Positions 25,894 through 34,674 of a DNA stretch of 64,000 bases are shown here, one piece after another. Numbering within the stretch: the first letter of the stretch is position 1; each line of letters begins with the position of its first letter. The notes beneath the pieces are model-generated. The model saw nothing but the letters and a program-made list of their open reading frames with translations, was not told where the DNA came from and did not search any database. This DNA comes from WLND01 sp040398845 (GTDB lineage: Bacteria > Actinomycetota > Actinomycetes > S36-B12): positions 1 through 64,000 of the forward strand of contig JBBATH010000015.1 of the NCBI GenBank assembly GCA_040398845.1, written 5' to 3'. Position numbers and translations under genes: made by a program.

Positions 25894-27269
25894 CCCGAGC
25901 AGCCGAACCTGGTCTGGATCCGACCGAGCACCCCAGACTGCTCTTTGGCCAATGGCGACCCCTGACGGTCGGCATCCTCTCGGTCATGACCCTCGCTGCA
26001 TTCGAGTCGATAGCGACGGCGACCGCGATGCCCATTGTAGCCCGCGAGCTCGACGCCCTCAGCGGATACACGTGGGCCTTCAATTCCTTCATCGTGGCGT
26101 CGCTCCTTGCCATGGTGATCTCAGGACTCCGGTGCGACGCCGCCGGACCACGAGGCCCGATTGTTGCAGGGATTGCCGCGTTCGCCATCGGGTCCGTCGT
26201 GGCCGGGGCAGCGCCATCGATGCTTATCCTCATCGTTGGTCGAGCGGGCCAGGGCGTTGGCAGTGGTGCCGTCATTGTCGGCCTCTACGTCCTCATCGCC
26301 CGTGCCTATCCCGAGTCGTTACGTCCGAAAGCATTCTCTGCGCTTGCGGCCGCATGGGTGCTGCCTTCGCTCATCGGGCCGCTCGTGGCAGGCTGAGTCG
26401 CCGACTCGGTCAGCTGGCGACTTGTCTTCCTGGTCGTTCCGATCTTCGTCATCCCGCCGATGTTGCTTCTCCTGCCACGCCTCGCTGAGCATCAGGGAGG
26501 CAGCCCCAACCCTCATGCGAGGCGACGGGTCATCGCTGGAATCGTGGCGACCGTGGGCCTGCTGACGATTCAGGATGGCCTCGTGCGGGTTAACCTCCTG
26601 GGCGAAGTAGAGGCAGGCCTCGGACTCATCATGGTCCTAGGGGCCGGCCGCACCCTTCTTCCTTCCGGCGCTCTCACATTCGCCCGAGGCCTCCCGACGA
26701 CAGTGATGACGCGCGGGATCATCGCCGCCGGCTATTTCTCAGCCGAGGTGTTCCTGCCCCTCGCTCTCGTCGAGATCAAGGGAGTGAGCGTCACCTATGC
26801 GGGGCTCGCTCTCGCCGTCGGTGCAGCGAGTTGGGCCGTCGGCTCCTTCGCGCAGAGCCGACTCAGCGGAACCGCCGACCGCTCGGTCGCTGTGCGCGTC
26901 GGCTCACTCATCGTTGCCGCCTCGATCCTGTGCCTGCCTCTCGTCCTCATCCCGGTTGTCCCGGCATGGTCTGCGGCCGGATTCTGGGCAGTAGGTGCCC
27001 TTGGGATGGGACTGGCGATCCCGTCGATCTCGGTTCAAACCATGAGGTTGTCACCTGAGGCAGATCAGGGCATGAACTCCTCTGCCCTTCAGATCGTCGA
27101 CTCGGTGCTCGTCGTCATTGGAATCGCGCTGATCGGAACGGTCTATGCGCACGCAGTCGCGGGAGCGGGTGCGACCGCGGTCACCTACTCGGTGATGTGG
27201 ATTGCCGCAGCAGCCGTCGTCTCCATGGCTGCACTTGTCGCCCCTCGGATGAAGCCGGTCGCTCCATAG
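25890..27269 (+). pseudogene. MFS drug-efflux-type transporter interrupted by an in-frame TGA
   Basis: The protein reads RLLFGQWRPLTVGILSVMTLAAFESIATATAMPIVARELDAL and continues as an EmrB/QacA-like MFS protein through SLIGPLVAG. A TGA at 26394-26396 interrupts it, and the same frame continues VADSVSWRLVFLVVPIF to 27269. The family has G-P-x-x-G-G-x-x-x-D-x-x-S-W-R-x-x-F at this point, so the stop replaces one residue (TGG to TGA would do it). No SECIS-like context was sought successfully. The start is uncertain: a CTG at 25890 overlaps the DUF3039 stop and follows AAGGA; no ATG or GTG fits well. It is either a recent nonsense mutation, an assembly error or readthrough. The downstream 26460 ATG could in theory make a half protein. 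Confidence 0.75.
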
Positions 27270-27324
27270 GAGAGAATGTGCGCTGATCCGGCATCCCGCC
27301 GTGACCTGAAGAAGAGAGCGTGAG

Positions 27325-28227
27325 ATGACCTCAACGACTATGCGCCGTCGGGCAGCGGTCGGCATCGCAGCCGCGTCCGCAGCCCTCCTCCTGGCATCCT
27401 GTGCGCAGGAGTCCACTGTTACCCCGCCCTCAGCACCAGTGTCAGCGCCCGCCAGTGAAGCAGCCCCCGCTGACGAGTGCGCCCCTGAGAACCTCACCAC
27501 CGTCGAGGCGGGCAAACTCACCGTTGGCACCGATACCCCGGCCTACCCGCCCTACTTCGTTGATGATGATCCAAGCAACGGCAAGGGGTTTGAGTCCGCA
27601 ATCGCCTATGCAGTGGCCGCAGGCCTCGGCCTTGATGCGACCGACGTCGTGTGGCAGGTGGTGCCGTTCAACAGTTCGTACGCACCGGGAAAGAAGAAAT
27701 TCGACTTTGACATCAACCAGATCTCCATCACCCCGAAGCGCGAGAAGGTGGTCGACTTCTCGGACGGCTACTACACCGTGAACCAGGCGGTTGTGGCGCT
27801 GAAGGGCTCGCCGATCGCTAAAGCGACCACCGTCGAGGAGCTCAAGGGAGCGAAGCTCGGTGCGCAGGTCGGCACGACGAGCCTTGACTTCATCACCGAG
27901 GTCGTCAAGCCGACCTCGGATGTCCAGGTGTTCAACGACACGAACGATGCGAAGAGTGCGATGCAAAACAAGCAGATTGACGGTCTCGTCGTCGACCTGC
28001 CGACCGCTTACTACGTCACGGCAGCCGAGATCGAGGACAGCCTCATCGTCGGTCAGTTCGAGGCGCAGGAAGGTGGCGAGGAGTTCGGCCTGCTGTTCCA
28101 GAAGGGCAATCCGCTCGTCGGGTGCGTGAACAAGGTTCTCGCGCAGCTCAAGTCATCCGGTGAGCTCAAGGCCATCCAGGATGAGTGGCTGGCCGGCACC
28201 ACTGCCCCGTACTTCACCGAGAAGTAG
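27325..28227 (+). CDS. Amino-acid ABC transporter substrate-binding lipoprotein
   Basis: A 300-residue SBP_bac_3 protein. Its lipoprotein signal is RRRAAVGIAAASAALLLASC with the lipobox LASC, followed by a Pro/Ala-rich linker. The mature part has GKLTVGTDTPAYPPYFVDD, GFESAIAYAVAAGLGL, FDINQISITPKREKVVDFSDGYY and GAKLGAQVGTTSLDFI, the standard polar amino-acid binder pattern. It captures substrate outside the membrane for the permease and ATPase that follow (28254 and 29120). ATG 27325 has a purine-rich GAAGAGAG upstream. Confidence 0.9.
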   Translation: MTSTTMRRRAAVGIAAASAALLLASCAQESTVTPPSAPVSAPASEAAPADECAPENLTTVEAGKLTVGTDTPAYPPYFVDDDPSNGKGFESAIAYAVAAGLGLDATDVVWQVVPFNSSYAPGKKKFDFDINQISITPKREKVVDFSDGYYTVNQAVVALKGSPIAKATTVEELKGAKLGAQVGTTSLDFITEVVKPTSDVQVFNDTNDAKSAMQNKQIDGLVVDLPTAYYVTAAEIEDSLIVGQFEAQEGGEEFGLLFQKGNPLVGCVNKVLAQLKSSGELKAIQDEWLAGTTAPYFTEK

Positions 28228-28253
28228 TCGAAGCCCCGAGTCACCGCACGATC

Positions 28254-29123
28254 GTGAGCGGCCTTGCACCTGCGCCCGGCGCGGCAGTGGTCTACGTGGA
28301 CCCTGCACGCCGGGCGCGGGTGCGCGGTCGTGCCCGGCGCGATGCTCTCGTGGGGATGGCGAGCCTCCTAGGGTTTGTGCTTGTCCTGAGCCTCCTTGCG
28401 ACGAGTTCCCCGGGCTGGCCTGCCGTTCAAGAGACCTTCTTCAATGGCCAGGAGTTCATCTCCACCTTTCCCGGCCTCCTTGAGGCCTTCTGGCTCAATG
28501 TCCGGATCTTCCTCATTGCCGAGCCGCTCATTCTGGCGATCGGGCTGCTCGTTGCGCTGGCGCGGACTCTTCGGTCGCCGTTGTTCCTGCCGATTCGGAT
28601 GGTGTCGACCCTGTACGTCGATGTCTTTCGAGGCGTCCCGACGATTCTCGTGATCTTCCTCCTCGGATTCGGCGTCCCGGCACTGCAGTTGCAGGGGGTG
28701 CCGACGGATGCGGTGTTCTGGGGGACTGCCGCACTGGTGCTTTCCTACGGCGCTTATGTCGCTGAGGTGTTTCGGGCCGGCATCGACTCGGTTCATCCGA
28801 GTCAACGCATGGCGGCACGCTCCTTGGGCCTTTCGATGCTTCAGACGAATCGTCACGTCGTGCTTCCGCAGGCGGTGCGAAATGTGGTGCCACCTCTGCT
28901 CAACGACTTCATCTCACTACAGAAGGACACCGCACTCGTCGCCGTCCTCGGCCCAATTGAAGTGCTCCGACGTGCGCAGATCGACGCGTCGTCCTCCTTC
29001 AACTACACCCCGTATGTGGGCGCCGCGCTCATCTTCATTTCGCTAACGATCCCGATGACGAGGTTCGCCGACTGGATTCAGTCGCGATCCCGCAGCCGAC
29101 GTCGCGCCGGAGGGACCTCGTGA
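28254..29123 (+). CDS. Amino-acid ABC transporter permease
   Basis: A 289-residue inner-membrane permease of the HisM/GlnP type. It has an N-terminal extension, then five to six helices, the ATPase-contacting EAA loop AARSLGLSMLQTNRHVVLPQAVR and the QKDTALVAVLGPIEVL segment typical of the family. YVDVFRGVPTILVIFLLGFG is the conserved start of the permease core. GTG 28254 lies 26 bases after the binding-protein stop; the C-terminus overlaps the ATPase start by GTGA. Only one permease gene is present, so it likely works as a homodimer. Confidence 0.9.
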   Translation: MSGLAPAPGAAVVYVDPARRARVRGRARRDALVGMASLLGFVLVLSLLATSSPGWPAVQETFFNGQEFISTFPGLLEAFWLNVRIFLIAEPLILAIGLLVALARTLRSPLFLPIRMVSTLYVDVFRGVPTILVIFLLGFGVPALQLQGVPTDAVFWGTAALVLSYGAYVAEVFRAGIDSVHPSQRMAARSLGLSMLQTNRHVVLPQAVRNVVPPLLNDFISLQKDTALVAVLGPIEVLRRAQIDASSSFNYTPYVGAALIFISLTIPMTRFADWIQSRSRSRRRAGGTS

Positions 29124-29860
29124 CCTCGACGGTCCTTGACGTCCGTGGGGTCTGGAAATCCTTTGACGACCAACCGGTTCTACGCGGCATTGACCTCGAC
29201 GTCGAGGCCCATCAGGCGGTCGTGCTCATCGGGGCATCTGGATCCGGCAAGTCCACCCTGCTCCGGTGCATCAACGGGCTCGAGACAGTTGATGCGGGGG
29301 AGATCATCCTCGACGGAGAGGTCGACGTGACGAGCTTCGACACTGACCTTGACATCGTTCGCCGGCGTATCGGCATTGTCTTCCAGTCGTACAACCTCTT
29401 TCCCCACATGACTGTCCTGGACAACATTGCGCTCGCCCCACGCAAGGTGCTCGGGCGAAGCCGGGCCGAGAGTGCGGATCAAGCCGAGGCACTCCTCGGC
29501 AGATTCGGTCTCGAATCGAAGTCCGGCGAGTACCCCGACCGGCTCTCCGGCGGGCAGGCGCAACGGGTCGCGATCATCCGGGCCCTTGCGATGGAGCCGG
29601 AGGTCATGCTCTTCGACGAGATCACCTCGGCCCTTGATCCACTCCTCGTCGGTGAGGTTCTCGACGCCGTACGCGAACTCAAGGCTGGCGGCCTTACCAT
29701 CGTCATGGCGACCCACGAAATGAGCTTCGCACGTGATGTGGCCGACCAGGTGTGCTTCCTTGATAATGGTGTCGTCCTCGAGCAGGGTCCACCGGCGCAG
29801 ATCTTCGGTGAGCCGAAACAGCCGAAGACTCAGCAGTTTCTCTCTCGCCTTCCGCACTAG
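29120..29860 (+). CDS. Amino-acid ABC transporter ATP-binding protein
   Basis: A 246-residue ATPase. Walker A is GASGSGKSTLLRC, the Q-loop is IGIVFQSYNLFPHMTVLDNI, the signature is DRLSGGQAQRVAI, Walker B is VMLFDEITSALDP and the switch His is in MATHEMSFARD. This is the GlnQ/HisP class, which powers import of polar amino acids. GTG 29120 overlaps the permease stop. The ITSALDP in place of PTSALDP is a common variant. Confidence 0.92.
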   Translation: MTSTVLDVRGVWKSFDDQPVLRGIDLDVEAHQAVVLIGASGSGKSTLLRCINGLETVDAGEIILDGEVDVTSFDTDLDIVRRRIGIVFQSYNLFPHMTVLDNIALAPRKVLGRSRAESADQAEALLGRFGLESKSGEYPDRLSGGQAQRVAIIRALAMEPEVMLFDEITSALDPLLVGEVLDAVRELKAGGLTIVMATHEMSFARDVADQVCFLDNGVVLEQGPPAQIFGEPKQPKTQQFLSRLPH

Positions 29861-29974
29861 GCCGGCGCCCGATGGCCGGAACGAGGTGTGTCGCGGCAGG
29901 CAATGTGCGGATGCGCACCTAGAGTTTCGCCTGTAAGGGGTGCTCCCTGCGCCCCACTTAGCATGGAGGAACTC

Positions 29975-30571
29975 ATGGCATCGGTGAACGCCGGTCCTAC
30001 CGAAGCTCAAGCCGAAGCTGGCGCACTTGAAGCGCTCGGCCGCGCTTGGTGGCTGTTGCTCTTCTTCGGAGTTGTCAGCATCGTCGTCGGAATTTTCTGC
30101 GTTATGCAGCCGGTCGACGCAATCGAAACTCTCTCGTGGCTGTTTGCGGTCTGGTTGATCATCACGGGTATTTTTGAGATCGTTCGCGCGTTCGGGTCGC
30201 AGATTTCGGGTGGCATGCGCGCGCTGCTCATCATCACCGGTGCGCTCTCGCTCATCCTGGGATTCGTCGCCCTTCGCAGTTTCTGGGACGATGATGTCGT
30301 CCTCGCGGGCTGGATCCTCGCCATCTTTATCGGCATCTCGTTCCTGTTCCGCGGTTTCTCGATCCTGTTCCTCGGCATCGAGGGTAAGGGTCAGCCGGGT
30401 CGCGGCTGGAACATCTTCGCCGGAATCGTCATCATCATCGGCGGCATGATCATCCTTACGGCACCTGCAACGATCATCGCCCTGGCGTGGGTCGTTGGTA
30501 TCTGGCTCATCGTCATGGGAATCTTCGAGATCATCTCGTCGTTCATGGTCCGCAAGGTCGCCACCGCCTGA
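29975..30571 (+). CDS. HdeD/DUF308 family membrane protein
   Basis: A 198-residue protein with six transmembrane helices arranged as three DUF308 repeats (WWLLLFFGVVSIVVGIFCVM, WLFAVWLIITGIFEIVRAFG, LLIITGALSLILGFVAL, and later WVVGIWLIVMGIFEII). ATG 29975 follows GGAGGA four bases upstream. E. coli HdeD protects cells against acid at high density, but most relatives are uncharacterised. It is monocistronic with a strong terminator at 30591. Confidence 0.85.
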   Translation: MASVNAGPTEAQAEAGALEALGRAWWLLLFFGVVSIVVGIFCVMQPVDAIETLSWLFAVWLIITGIFEIVRAFGSQISGGMRALLIITGALSLILGFVALRSFWDDDVVLAGWILAIFIGISFLFRGFSILFLGIEGKGQPGRGWNIFAGIVIIIGGMIILTAPATIIALAWVVGIWLIVMGIFEIISSFMVRKVATA

Positions 30572-30590
30572 TACAGGCGTGAGTTCTTTG

Positions 30591-30622
30591 AGGAGCCCGT
30601 GGCGAGAACGCCGCGGGCTCCT
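30591..30622 (+). terminator. Hairpin after the HdeD-like gene
   Basis: GGAGCCCGTGGCG (30592-30604) pairs with CGCCGCGGGCTCC (30609-30621), one G-T wobble, four-base loop, followed by TTGTTTG. Confidence 0.85.
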
Positions 30623-30645
30623 TGTTTGTTGACTACATTGGATGC

Positions 30646-31293
30646 ATGGCAGCGGAAACCTCACAGACGCTCGACCGCGGGCTGCGGGTCCTTGAGGTCG
30701 TCTCCGAGTCAGCGGATGGGCTCACGGTCACCGAGATCGCCCACACGCTCGGTATTGGGCGAACCGTTGTGTACCGCCTCGTCGTCACCCTTGAGCAGCA
30801 CGCTTTTCTGAGAAGATCCGTGGATGGTCGGTGTCGACTCGGCCTCGCCGTCCTGACCCTTGGGCGCCAGGTGCAGCCCGTCGTTCGCGATATCGCTCTT
30901 CCCGCCCTGAGACTGCTTGCCGACGCGGTCGGAGCCACCGCTCATCTCACCATCGTCGATGGCACTGAAGCTCTTACCGCGGTGGTGGTGGAGCCGACCC
31001 GGTCCGATGTCCACGTTGCCTACCGGATGGGCGCGCGCCACCCCCTTGAGTCTGGTGCCGGAGGACGAGCCATTCTCGCTGCTCGCACGGCGGCTGGTCG
31101 GGCACTTGACCCGCCGTGGATCGTCGCGACGAGCGATGGCCAACAGGGCACGTATGGGATCGCCGTCGCGGTGACCGGCGTTCCTGGCCTTGAGGCCAGC
31201 GTGGGCGTGGTCTCGATGCGTGAACTCTCCGAGGCGGAGGTCGGACCTCGGGTCGCACGGGCGGCTGGCGAGATCGCCAGAGCCCTCCGCTAG
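30646..31293 (+). CDS. IclR-family transcriptional regulator
   Basis: A 215-residue regulator with an N-terminal winged helix (QTLDRGLRVLEVVSESADGLTVTEIAHTLGIGRTVVYRLV split as LTVTEIAHTLGIGRTVVYR) and a C-terminal effector domain (AHLTIVDGTEALTAVVVEP, YRMGARHPLESGAGGRAILA). The effector domain is shorter than the usual ~250-residue family length, lacking part of the C-terminal loop region. ATG 30646 is preceded by TTGACT and TACATT, possibly promoter elements of a nearly leaderless transcript. No neighbouring catabolic operon reveals the target. Confidence 0.85.
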   Translation: MAAETSQTLDRGLRVLEVVSESADGLTVTEIAHTLGIGRTVVYRLVVTLEQHAFLRRSVDGRCRLGLAVLTLGRQVQPVVRDIALPALRLLADAVGATAHLTIVDGTEALTAVVVEPTRSDVHVAYRMGARHPLESGAGGRAILAARTAAGRALDPPWIVATSDGQQGTYGIAVAVTGVPGLEASVGVVSMRELSEAEVGPRVARAAGEIARALR

Positions 31294-31318
31294 GTCCTGT
31301 CGGAGGGTGTGGTCCCCC

Positions 31319-33175
31319 TTATCGACGGGTGACCTTCGTGCCTTTCGAGTCGGACTCCTCAATAATGTCGGGTTCGACGTATTCGCTGTCGGATTCGTCA
31401 GTCTCGTCGGACTCCTCGGTGGGATCCGAACCATCCTCGTTGTAGTACTCAGGCTCCTCGTACCCATCGGGGAGAATGAGTTCCCCGGTGTCCGGGTCGT
31501 ATTCGGCGAGCCCCGGAACGACCTTGCCTTGGTAGACCGCACCCGGAACAAGCGTGGCGAAGACTTCAGCACTCACGTAGGACACCTCGGCGTATTCCGT
31601 ATCTACGTCGAACTCTCCGGTGTCTGGATCGAGGACGGCGGTTGAATCGACGACAGAACCATCTTTTGACTCATCATCAACCTCATACGTGCCGATGACA
31701 ACCCCTTGAGCGTCGACGAACTCAATGTCGGCCACACCGTCATCCTCATCAGGGTCGACAGACATGTCGAGGCCATCCGGGAGGGAAAAGTCGACGCCGT
31801 TCACACCGTTCGAGACGTTTACCTCGGTATCGAAGCCATCTGCGGCTGCAACGTTGACGGTCCCATCTGAATCCACGGACATCGTGGTGTCATCGCTCGC
31901 TGACTCAATGGATTCGGTCCTCATGGTGACCCGAGGGTTTCCTGGTGCGTCGACGGACATGGTCGCAGGTGACCGGGATGAATCGCTGTTTGCCGGCGCG
32001 GGAGTTGCAGTGAAGGATTGAACGATCGAGTGATCGACCGTGGCCCACGTGCCCGTGCCTGATATGACAGCACCGAGGGACGAGCGGGCCATCACTCCAG
32101 CAGGGAGCACGACTGTCGGGTCGGTGGTGTCGTAGGTCTTCCCATCGACCGTGATGAGGAACCCGACTCGAGCTGCAGGATCTGGTGAGGTCACCAGCAG
32201 TTGGCTCGTGGAGGAGTTTCGGTTTGATCCCCTTGATCGGCGATCAGCGAATGGCGCCGAAGTCGGGAGGGCCCGACTGCTCATCGGTGTCAGGTCGATG
32301 GTTCCGGTGCCGCCTTCCCAGCCATTGGCCGGAGCATCAGGGTTCGTGGAACCCATCGCGTAACTCCAGTGCTCCTGAGCGGGATCAATCATGATGCGCT
32401 GAACGGTGCCCGGGAAGTTGTTGTCGTAAACCGACACGGCAATCCGGTCGCCCTCCTGAGTGACCGCGAAGGGGGTGACCGCGTGGCCGCCGTCTTCGGA
32501 GTAGATACCCATCGTGTAGCCCTCACCACGTTGGAGGCCGGCAGCGAGCTTCGCAGCGATCCGTGAGGGCCGGAGCTTTCCGTAGGCCATGAATGCCTTC
32601 TCGACTGGCGGCACGTACTGGGTTGCAAACCACATGTCGATCGCCCGCGCGACATCGGGATCCTCCTGAGTGAGCGCATATGTCGCGGAGACGGCCGGAT
32701 CAAGGTCCTGGGGCTGAAGATCGCCCCGGAACAGGCGTGCTGACATCACCGCCATGCCTTCGCAGTGTCCACCAATCATCGACTCGTTGACCTGTGCAGC
32801 CCACTGCCGAGCTGCGGGGTATAGGACGCAGCTATCTCCATCAACCTTTGCGCACACGGCACGCTTACCGAACAGTGCGATCAACTCAGTTGCGCCGATG
32901 CTGCCCTTTGCGCCCCAGTTAGCAAAACTGAATCCGTGGACTGCGGGGTCAAATCCGTCGTAGGAGCACACGGACGGGTCCTGGCCCGTGCAGTCTGGCA
33001 ACGGATAACTTTCAACGACCCCGCTGGCATCGTCCCCAGAAGCATTGAGCCCCGACAACGCCGAAGGAGCGCTGCCTGACTGTGCAGGCGCGGCTGAATT
33101 GCACCCGGCGAGCATGCCGAGGAGCACAACGGCAGGTATGACCACTGCCACCTGAGCGACGTTGATGACGCGCAT
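31319..33175 (-). CDS. Large acidic lipoprotein with a papain-like Cys-His-Asp arrangement
   Basis: A 618-residue lipoprotein (lipobox LAGC, Cys25). After a Ser/Ala linker, residues ~60-290 contain GGHCEGMAVMSARLF (Cys138), EDGGHAVTPFAV (His231) and VSVYDNNFPG (Asp251). Order and spacing match a papain/transglutaminase-type triad, and the Cys starts a helix as expected. Residues ~330-500 are beta-rich repeats. The last ~120 residues are extremely acidic (EYDPDTGELILPDGYEE, ESDETDESDSEYVEPD) and end KGTKVTRR, perhaps calcium binding or a surface tether. No named family was recognised. It is separated from dacB by a terminator hairpin. Confidence 0.7.
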   Translation of the reverse strand: MRVINVAQVAVVIPAVVLLGMLAGCNSAAPAQSGSAPSALSGLNASGDDASGVVESYPLPDCTGQDPSVCSYDGFDPAVHGFSFANWGAKGSIGATELIALFGKRAVCAKVDGDSCVLYPAARQWAAQVNESMIGGHCEGMAVMSARLFRGDLQPQDLDPAVSATYALTQEDPDVARAIDMWFATQYVPPVEKAFMAYGKLRPSRIAAKLAAGLQRGEGYTMGIYSEDGGHAVTPFAVTQEGDRIAVSVYDNNFPGTVQRIMIDPAQEHWSYAMGSTNPDAPANGWEGGTGTIDLTPMSSRALPTSAPFADRRSRGSNRNSSTSQLLVTSPDPAARVGFLITVDGKTYDTTDPTVVLPAGVMARSSLGAVISGTGTWATVDHSIVQSFTATPAPANSDSSRSPATMSVDAPGNPRVTMRTESIESASDDTTMSVDSDGTVNVAAADGFDTEVNVSNGVNGVDFSLPDGLDMSVDPDEDDGVADIEFVDAQGVVIGTYEVDDESKDGSVVDSTAVLDPDTGEFDVDTEYAEVSYVSAEVFATLVPGAVYQGKVVPGLAEYDPDTGELILPDGYEEPEYYNEDGSDPTEESDETDESDSEYVEPDIIEESDSKGTKVTRR

Positions 33176-33293
33176 CGTCCTTCTCCCTCTATGAGTTGGT
33201 CAGGACCGCCACTTCAACATAAGGGGCACGGTGTGACCGTCAATTCCTATGTGAAAAGGCTAGACGAGACGGGGAGTGTGCGCACTCGGTGCC

Positions 33294-33326
33294 GACTGAA
33301 TGGGGGTCTAGTACCCCATTTCAGTC
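33294..33326 (-). terminator. Hairpin downstream of dacB
   Basis: Arms 33294-33305 and 33313-33326 pair with a one-base bulge. It lies just past the dacB stop in the minus direction. Confidence 0.6.
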
Positions 33327-33341
33327 AGGTTTGGGGAGGGG

Positions 33342-34592
33342 CTACCGGCAGCCGTTCACTGTTGCTGCGAGTCCGTCGGCTGCCTGACGGGTCGCGAGGG
33401 CAGTGAACCGCTGTGGGCGGTCGTTCACCAAGATCGAGAACGCTTTCTGCTGGCCATCGGTGGCCGTCGTCACCCCGCTCAGGCCGATCGTGTCGAAGAG
33501 GGTTCCGGTCTTTGCGCGGACCGCCCCCTGAGCGCAGCGGGACTGCTTCGTGGTGAATCGCCCGTATTTCGAGTCCAGGGTGCCGGACACTCCAGAGATC
33601 GGCATGGATGAGGCGTCGTACATGATGGCGAACCGAGCCGGATCACCGGTGCTACTCAGCCGGGTGACATTGGCCAGAGCGAGGGCGGTGAGCCGGTCAT
33701 TGCGGGAGAGTCCGCTCCCATCGACGAGAGCAAGGCCCGCGGTGTCGAGTCCGAGTTCGGCAAGGGTCGCCGTCGCAGCGATCTGGCCACCGGTCCAGGT
33801 GGCCGGCTGCCCCTTCGCGATCGCGACCTGACGAAAGAGCACCTCGGCCACATTGTTTTCCGACTCACGAAGCATGAGGTGCACTGCCTCAGTCGCGCTG
33901 TGCTTGCCCACCGAGGCCAATGGGGTCGCGTCCGCGGCGACGTCGACTTCGGCACCCCGCTGTACGGCGAACCCTAGGGTCTCCAACCGCTGGTTGAACA
34001 CTTTGAGGGCACCCACACTTGGATCCCTTGAGTAGTCGCCGAGACGGGCCAGCGACGTAACCGACGAGGCGACGGATGGAATGTACTGACGGGGCCATCC
34101 TGGGGCGCGCGATGGCGGGGCGAACAGGTTGAGGTCGGTGCTCACGGTGATCGGGGCTGCGGGATCAAGGGACGCCGCGACGTCGGATGCGAGCGAACGC
34201 AGGTCTGCCGAGGTGAGGAGCGGGTCGCCACCACCCTGAAGAACGATTTCACCGGGTGCGGCTCCCGGGAACACGGCGGTACGAAATACCCGGTCGGGGC
34301 CGAGCGCCGCGACGCTCGTGACCGCGGTGATGATCTTCATGTTTGAAGCTGGGAGCATCGGCTGGTTGGCCTTTTGCGAGAAAATTACGCGCCCTGAGGC
34401 GGCGTCGAGCACCGCCACGGCGACGTCACGTCCGAACCTCGGGTTCTCCACTCGCTTGGCGAGCCGAGCATTAATGCGAGCCTCGGCCTGCTCCGTCGCC
34501 TCGCTTCGTGCTGCGCCCGCGGGCGGCGCTGCTAGGACCCCGGAAGACACGAGGACCACGCTCAGAGCCAGGAGAACACCATGCCGCTTCAT
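33342..34592 (-). CDS. dacB: D-alanyl-D-alanine carboxypeptidase / endopeptidase (PBP4 type, S13)
   Basis: A 416-residue exported penicillin-binding protein. The signal peptide is KRHGVLLALSVVLVSSGVLA (cleavage near PPAGAA). The three PBP motifs are present: S-x-x-K in LPASNMKIITA, S-x-N in LRESENNVAEV and K-T-G in VRAKTGTLFDT. VDGSGLSRNDRLT is typical of S13. It trims or cleaves peptidoglycan peptides outside the membrane. ATG 34592 is chosen over upstream in-frame codons because it begins the signal peptide. It is divergent from the GH18 gene, 82 bases apart. Confidence 0.9.
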   Translation of the reverse strand: MKRHGVLLALSVVLVSSGVLAAPPAGAARSEATEQAEARINARLAKRVENPRFGRDVAVAVLDAASGRVIFSQKANQPMLPASNMKIITAVTSVAALGPDRVFRTAVFPGAAPGEIVLQGGGDPLLTSADLRSLASDVAASLDPAAPITVSTDLNLFAPPSRAPGWPRQYIPSVASSVTSLARLGDYSRDPSVGALKVFNQRLETLGFAVQRGAEVDVAADATPLASVGKHSATEAVHLMLRESENNVAEVLFRQVAIAKGQPATWTGGQIAATATLAELGLDTAGLALVDGSGLSRNDRLTALALANVTRLSSTGDPARFAIMYDASSMPISGVSGTLDSKYGRFTTKQSRCAQGAVRAKTGTLFDTIGLSGVTTATDGQQKAFSILVNDRPQRFTALATRQAADGLAATVNGCR

Positions 34593-34674
34593 CGGTACAT
34601 CCTGCGACAGGCCGATAGACACACCAGTGTCGGGGTCCGGGGGCTCCGTGACGCACAATGGTGTGTCGCCAGTG

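Noticed and set aside
26394..26396. TGA in the MFS gene as selenocysteine
   Set aside because: MFS transporters are not selenoproteins and no SECIS-like hairpin stands out after the codon.
29180..30664. 494-codon minus-strand open frame opposite the ABC ATPase and HdeD genes
   Set aside because: Highly charged shadow translation; the plus-strand genes have clear families and ribosome sites.
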